Below, piece by piece: positions 26,526 through 29,967 of a stretch of 29,967 bases of DNA. The notes under the pieces are model-generated. The model saw only the letters and a list, made by a program, of their open reading frames with translations, did not search any database and had not been told where the DNA came from. Origin of the DNA: Bacteroides_E sp964522975 (GTDB lineage Bacteria; Bacteroidota; Bacteroidia; Bacteroidales; Bacteroidaceae); the NCBI GenBank assembly GCA_964522975.1, contig CAZFXK010000017.1, forward strand, positions 1 to 29,967, written 5' to 3'. The position numbers were made by a program, and so were the translations under genes. Each line of letters starts with the position of its first letter. Position 1 is the stretch's first letter.

Positions 26526-27365
26526 TTAATTCAATAAAGAGACTTTAAGAATCTTAATGTCTTCTTCAGGACGATCGTTACTATTGGTTTTTTGCTCTTG
26601 AATCTTTTCTACGATTTCCATTCCGGACACAACTTCTCCAAACACAGTATAATCATTATCTAAATGGGGAGTTCCTCCAACAGTTGTATAAGCTTCCTTT
26701 TGCTCCGAAGTAAACTTAAAATCAGGTTGTTCTCCAGCCAAAGCTTCTGCTTGTGCAATCAACTCATCTTGAAGATCCATTAAACCCTCATGGTTTTTTT
26801 CCTTTTGTAATGCATAAATCTTTTGAAGATTTTGTTGAGCCAATTTATTGAATAAAACATTCAACTTATTATCGTTCATCTGCTTTTCCATATCAGTCAA
26901 CGTAGAGTCGCTATACACCTCACCTGTAACAATATAGAATTGACAACCTGAGGATCTTTTTTCAGGATTTACCTGATCACCCTGACGAGCGGCTGATAAT
27001 GCCCCTTTTTTATGGAAATATTTTGGATATTCAAACTCTGCCGGAAGAGTATATCCCACATCTCCTGCTCCTAACATCTTGTCTTTAGGTGCATTTTTAG
27101 ATTCCGGATCACCAGCTTGAATCATGAAGTTTTTAATAACACGATGAAATAAAGTCTCAGTATAAGTTCCTTCCTTTGCTAATTTAATAAAGTTGTCCCT
27201 ATGCTGTGGAGTTTCATTATATAAAGTCACTATAATGTCTCCTAATGAAGTTTCAATTTTTACTTGTTGTTCTTTTTGATTTGTCATATTATCCTTTGAT
27301 TTACTTCCTGAGCCGCAATGTATCATACAAAGACTCAGCATTACAATTAATATTTTGTTTTTCAT
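26526..27365 (-). CDS. Cyclophilin-type peptidyl-prolyl isomerase lipoprotein
   Basis: This is a PpiA/B-like cyclophilin predicted to be lipid-anchored in the envelope: the signal peptide ends in MIHC with Cys17. Core motifs are LGDIIVTLYNETPQHRDNF, the active-site FHRVIKNFMIQAGDP (Arg75, Phe80, Gln83), CQFYIVTGE and YTVFGEVVSGMEIVEKI. A helical, charged insertion of about 75 residues (roughly 152-228, with LNVLFNKLAQQNLQKIYALQ) splits the domain before the last strands. The usual Trp-Leu-Asp segment is PHLDND. It likely assists folding of envelope proteins, which fits its place ahead of the M16, tamB and tamL genes. Confidence 0.9.
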   Translation of the reverse strand: MKNKILIVMLSLCMIHCGSGSKSKDNMTNQKEQQVKIETSLGDIIVTLYNETPQHRDNFIKLAKEGTYTETLFHRVIKNFMIQAGDPESKNAPKDKMLGAGDVGYTLPAEFEYPKYFHKKGALSAARQGDQVNPEKRSSGCQFYIVTGEVYSDSTLTDMEKQMNDNKLNVLFNKLAQQNLQKIYALQKEKNHEGLMDLQDELIAQAEALAGEQPDFKFTSEQKEAYTTVGGTPHLDNDYTVFGEVVSGMEIVEKIQEQKTNSNDRPEEDIKILKVSLLN

Positions 27366-27394
27366 AATTTAATTCTTTCCTAAAATCGAAAACA

Positions 27395-27402
27395 CAAAAA
27401 TA
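27395..27402 (-). promoter_or_regulatory. Probable -7 promoter element of the ppi–M16–tam unit
   Basis: The minus strand reads TATTTTTG, a TAnnTTTG match, 29 bp before the cyclophilin ATG. A TTGG lies only about 15 bp further upstream, closer than usual for a -33 box. The 162-bp gap to the RluA-type gene is the largest in this minus-strand run, which supports a fresh start here. Confidence 0.5.
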
Positions 27403-27527
27403 CTATTTTTATACTTCCAATAAGGAAAAAAGACTTTAATTAAACCTATTCTTTATAAAGAGTTTTTAAAGAAAAATAGAAGTTAATGAAAATAACAGAC
27501 TTTTCAATCTCTTCTTTAAAAAAGAAA

Positions 27528-28196
27528 TTAAGTAAACTCATTCCACAAATCACCTTTAGGGTAAGGGGCTATTACCTCTATCTCTTTTTTTGAAACCGGA
27601 TGTATAAAGGATAGCTTACGAGCATGAAGTGAAATTCCTCCATTAGGATTAGAACGAGGAAATCCATATTTTAAATCTCCCTTTATTGGACAACCCATCT
27701 TAGACAATTGGGTTCTAATCTGGTGATGTCTACCCGTTTTAAGCTCAATTTCCAACAGCAAGAAACTTTGAGATTCACCTTTTAACTTATAGCTCAACAC
27801 AGCCTTTTTTGCGCCTCTACGAGGTTCATCATAAGCATAACTCTTGTTTTTTTGCTTATTCCTCACCAAATAATGAATCAGTTCTCCTTGCATAGCAGGA
27901 GGGACATTTTTCACAATAGCCTCATACGTTTTCTTCACCTCATCTTCTCTAAAGAGCTGATTCATTCGTGATAAAGCCTTACTTGTCTTTGCAAAAACGA
28001 CTAAACCACTTACGGGTCTATCTAAACGATGGATAACTCCAACAAAAGCATCACCTGGTTTATTATACTTAATGCGTAAAAATTCAGCCACTTTTTCAGA
28101 AAGTGGCTGATCTCCCGTTTTATCACCTTGCACAATATCCGAAGATGATTTGTTGATTATTATAAGATGATTATCTTCGTAAACAACGTCTAACAT
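27528..28196 (-). CDS. RluA-type RNA pseudouridine synthase
   Basis: This enzyme isomerises uridine to pseudouridine in rRNA or tRNA. The catalytic motif is intact, VIHRLDRPVSGLVVFAKT, with Asp in HRLD at about residue 58. Also present are the KTGRHHQIRTQLS region and GDLKYG. At 222 aa it consists of the catalytic domain only, with no S4 RNA-binding domain, as in RluA/RluC-minimal and TruC-like members. The target site cannot be told. It starts 15 bp after fabG and probably belongs to the TetR–fabG unit. No strong terminator follows; a weak AT-rich hairpin overlaps its end. Confidence 0.9.
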   Translation of the reverse strand: MLDVVYEDNHLIIINKSSSDIVQGDKTGDQPLSEKVAEFLRIKYNKPGDAFVGVIHRLDRPVSGLVVFAKTSKALSRMNQLFREDEVKKTYEAIVKNVPPAMQGELIHYLVRNKQKNKSYAYDEPRRGAKKAVLSYKLKGESQSFLLLEIELKTGRHHQIRTQLSKMGCPIKGDLKYGFPRSNPNGGISLHARKLSFIHPVSKKEIEVIAPYPKGDLWNEFT

Positions 28197-28211
28197 TTAA
28201 TGCCTTTCCTC

Positions 28212-28958
28212 TTACATATTCATTCCACCACAACAGCTAACAACTTGTCCGGTAACATAAGAAGACAAGTCTGAAGCTAAAAACACAGCAACGTTTGCCA
28301 CATCCTCCGGTGTACCTCCACGACGTAGTGGTATTTGCTTTGCCCACTCTTTTTTTACCTCTTCCGACAAAACATCAGTCATATCAGTAATGATAAACCC
28401 GGGAGCGATAGCGTTTGCACGAACCCCTCTTGATCCTAACTCCTTAGCAATGGATTTTGCTAATCCAATCATACCGGCTTTAGATGCAGAATAATTAGAC
28501 TGACCAGCATTGCCCGATACACCTACAACTGAAGCCATATTAATAATGCTGCCTCCTCTTTGGCGCATCATTATGGGTGTGCATGCATGTACAAAGTTAA
28601 ATGCGGACTTCAAGTTTACATTTATAACGGCATCCCATTGCTCTTCACTCATACGCATCATTAATCCATCCTTAGTGATACCTGCATTATTCACTAAGAT
28701 ATCAATAGAACCAAATTCCTCGTGAATGAGTTTTACAACTTCTTCCGTTTCATTAAAATCTGCTGCATTAGAAGCATATCCTTTACAACGAACGCCTAAA
28801 TCAGCTATCTCTTTTTCTGTTTCTTTTGCTGACTCATCTATTCTTAAGTCTGTAAATGCAATATTCGCTCCTTCAGAAGCAAACTTCAAAGCAATAGCTT
28901 TACCAATTCCACGAGCTGCACCTGTAATCAGTGCGGTTTTTCCTTCTAATAATCCCAT
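28212..28958 (-). CDS. fabG: 3-oxoacyl-ACP reductase FabG
   Basis: FabG is an NADPH-dependent short-chain dehydrogenase of type II fatty-acid elongation, in the cytoplasm. The cofactor loop TGAARGIGKAIA (12-23) and NNAGITKDGLMMRM (90-103) are typical of FabG. The catalytic tetrad is Asn115, Ser143, Tyr156 and Lys160 (in SNYSASKAG). The C-terminal APGFIITDMT and the ending with TGQVVSCCGGMNM also fit, although the usual Asp/Val-Asp-Gly-Gly is CCGG here. At 248 aa it is standard size. It begins 6 bp after a TetR regulator and is followed at 15 bp by an RluA-type gene. Related SDRs cannot be fully excluded, but the match over the whole length is strong. Confidence 0.92.
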   Translation of the reverse strand: MGLLEGKTALITGAARGIGKAIALKFASEGANIAFTDLRIDESAKETEKEIADLGVRCKGYASNAADFNETEEVVKLIHEEFGSIDILVNNAGITKDGLMMRMSEEQWDAVINVNLKSAFNFVHACTPIMMRQRGGSIINMASVVGVSGNAGQSNYSASKAGMIGLAKSIAKELGSRGVRANAIAPGFIITDMTDVLSEEVKKEWAKQIPLRRGGTPEDVANVAVFLASDLSSYVTGQVVSCCGGMNM

Positions 28959-28964
28959 ATTCTT

Positions 28965-29564
28965 CTAATTTTTGTATATGTCTTTTTTATGTAATGCACC
29001 AAATATAATATTTACCACATTATTATTTACGGTCTCTGAATCTAAATTAGCACCTATAAAACCTCTTATATAAGGCACTTCTATTCCTTTAAGGCAGTAA
29101 TGTATTAAAGCTGCTGTCAAATCCACATCGTCAATATCAAAAACTCCCGCCTCTTTTCCTTCAGTCAATACTTCCTTAAAAAGCTTAAACTCCTCTGAAT
29201 CAAATTTCTTACGCACCTTTTCAACTTTCCATATGTCTCTAAAAAAGTTAGCCCGTAACGTCCCATTACGATAAACCACTTCTTTAACGACCTCTAAACG
29301 AGTATAAATAAGCTCAATAATCTTTTTTTCAGGAGGAAGGACTTTGGAAGTCACCTCTTTCATTTTTTCAATTAATACATCCAGCTCTGTTTCCACAACA
29401 GCCAAAAAAAGATCTTCTTTACTCCCAAAATAAGTATATAATGTTCTTCTTCCTTTTTTTGACTCCTTGGCAATATCGTTCATGGTTGTACGCTCAATTC
29501 CTTTTCTTGCAAAAAGTTTTCTTGCAGCATCAATTAATTGTTCTTTTGTTTTAGACGTTGCCAT
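28965..29564 (-). CDS. TetR-family transcriptional regulator
   Basis: This is a one-component DNA-binding regulator. The N-terminal TetR helix-turn-helix covers about residues 5-55, with LIDAARKLFARKGIERTTMN, then DIAKESKKGRRTLYTYFGSKEDLF. The C-terminal ligand domain is not recognisable by eye. At 199 aa the size is normal. It lies 6 bp upstream of fabG, so they are co-transcribed, and control of fatty-acid genes by acyl ligands is a reasonable inference. A promoter at 29606-29637 drives it, and an 18-bp perfect palindrome overlaps the -33 box, which could be its own operator. It is divergent from the tRNA-fMet gene. Confidence 0.9.
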   Translation of the reverse strand: MATSKTKEQLIDAARKLFARKGIERTTMNDIAKESKKGRRTLYTYFGSKEDLFLAVVETELDVLIEKMKEVTSKVLPPEKKIIELIYTRLEVVKEVVYRNGTLRANFFRDIWKVEKVRKKFDSEEFKLFKEVLTEGKEAGVFDIDDVDLTAALIHYCLKGIEVPYIRGFIGANLDSETVNNNVVNIIFGALHKKDIYKN

Positions 29565-29605
29565 GATTCATCTTCTTCAAATTGCACATACAGTAAACGA
29601 TTGAG

Positions 29606-29637
29606 CAAAAATAAGTCTTTTATACACTGAGACAAAA
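29606..29637 (-). promoter_or_regulatory. Promoter of the TetR–fabG–RluA unit
   Basis: On the minus strand, TTTTG (-33; 29633-29637) is followed after 19 bp by TATTTTTG (-7; 29606-29613). Both boxes and the spacing match the Bacteroidetes vegetative promoter. The -7 element lies about 42 bp before the TetR start codon. Confidence 0.7.
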
Positions 29638-29653
29638 TAAAAAGCTTTTTATT
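29636..29653. promoter_or_regulatory. 18-bp perfect palindrome, candidate TetR operator
   Basis: AATAAAAAGCTTTTTATT equals its own reverse complement. It touches the -33 box of the TetR promoter at its left edge, a place where a bound repressor would block polymerase. TetR proteins usually bind palindromes of this size near their own genes. AT-rich sequence makes chance palindromes more frequent, so the call is tentative. Confidence 0.35.
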
Positions 29654-29750
29654 CTTTCCTTTTTTCACTATGTAATTACCATTAAGAACAGTTATCTCAT
29701 CACTTTTAGTTGAGATTCACAATATTTAACAAATAAAACCAGTCCCATCC

Positions 29751-29781
29751 TTGGTTTATCAAAAGTAATGCCCTACTTTTG
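29751..29781 (+). promoter_or_regulatory. Promoter of tRNA-fMet
   Basis: TTGG (-33; 29751-29754) and TACTTTTG (-7; 29774-29781) are separated by 19 bp, matching the Bacteroidetes TTTG/TAnnTTTG promoter. The -7 ends 12 bp before the mature tRNA, so the leader would be only a few bases. Confidence 0.75.
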
Positions 29782-29793
29782 CACTCACAACAT

Positions 29794-29865
<72 letters not shown>

Positions 29866-29871
29866 CTAAAT

Positions 29872-29904
29872 AAAAAAGCATCTGAATTATCAGGTGCTTT
29901 TTTG
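29872..29904 (+). terminator. Rho-independent terminator of tRNA-fMet
   Basis: Arms GCATCTGA (29878-29885) and TCAGGTGC (29890-29897) pair with one G·T and are followed by six T. It starts 6 bp after the tRNA. The remaining sequence to 29967 shows nothing recognisable. Confidence 0.8.
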
Positions 29905-29967
29905 TTTTAAATCAAATTAGTTAAGATGCTTTGGTTTCTTTTTAACAAAATCGGAATAACATTAATT

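Noticed and set aside
27450..27461. 12-bp palindrome TCTTTATAAAGA between the RluA-type and cyclophilin genes
   Set aside because: It is pure AT-rich sequence, not placed on a promoter box, and has no T run in either direction.

Overview
The window looks like a chromosomal segment of an AT-rich member of the Bacteroidetes, most likely order Bacteroidales. Evidence: the gene set holB–ricT–gldH, the purH–mreBCD–mrdA–rodA block, a lipoprotein-type TamA (TamL) beside TamB, many lipoproteins with Bacteroidetes-style lipoboxes, and promoters of the TTTG/TAnnTTTG type with no sigma70-like -10 boxes. I cannot name genus or species from the sequence alone.

Layout. 1-507 is non-coding and carries four 22-bp-spaced repeat units (129-208). 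508-3441 (+) is a tight operon: DNA polymerase III delta' subunit, RicT/PSP1 protein and GldH lipoprotein. It runs tail to tail into, and overlaps by 42 bp, the minus-strand cell-wall elongation operon, read from right to left as purH, mreB, mreC, mreD, mrdA (PBP2), rodA (10688 down to 3400). Next on the minus strand come an ABC-F ATPase and an M13 zinc metallopeptidase (14812-10831), then a secreted histidine phosphatase (16355-15087). About 1 kb without an intact gene follows (16356-17351). It holds a decayed SusD-like C-terminus, a second 22-bp repeat array that matches the first, and a frameshifted coding remnant. Then come a sugar-nucleotidyltransferase (18254-17352) and an envelope cluster: PpiA-like cyclophilin lipoprotein, M16 peptidase, TamB and TamL (27365-18356). 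Last is a TetR regulator–fabG–RluA-type pseudouridine synthase operon (29564-27528). An initiator tRNA-fMet with its own promoter and terminator lies on the plus strand at the right end.

How it works together. Most of the window is housekeeping: replication and clamp loading, purine synthesis, rod-shape peptidoglycan synthesis, outer-membrane assembly, fatty-acid synthesis and translation initiation. Two modules show clear functional coupling: the MreBCD/PBP2/RodA elongasome, and the TamB/TamL outer-membrane module with its folding and proteolysis neighbours. I saw no CRISPR array, intact insertion sequence, prophage or defence system. The least explained material is the 22-bp-periodic GGTC repeats, present in both large intergenic gaps, and the gene debris around the second one.
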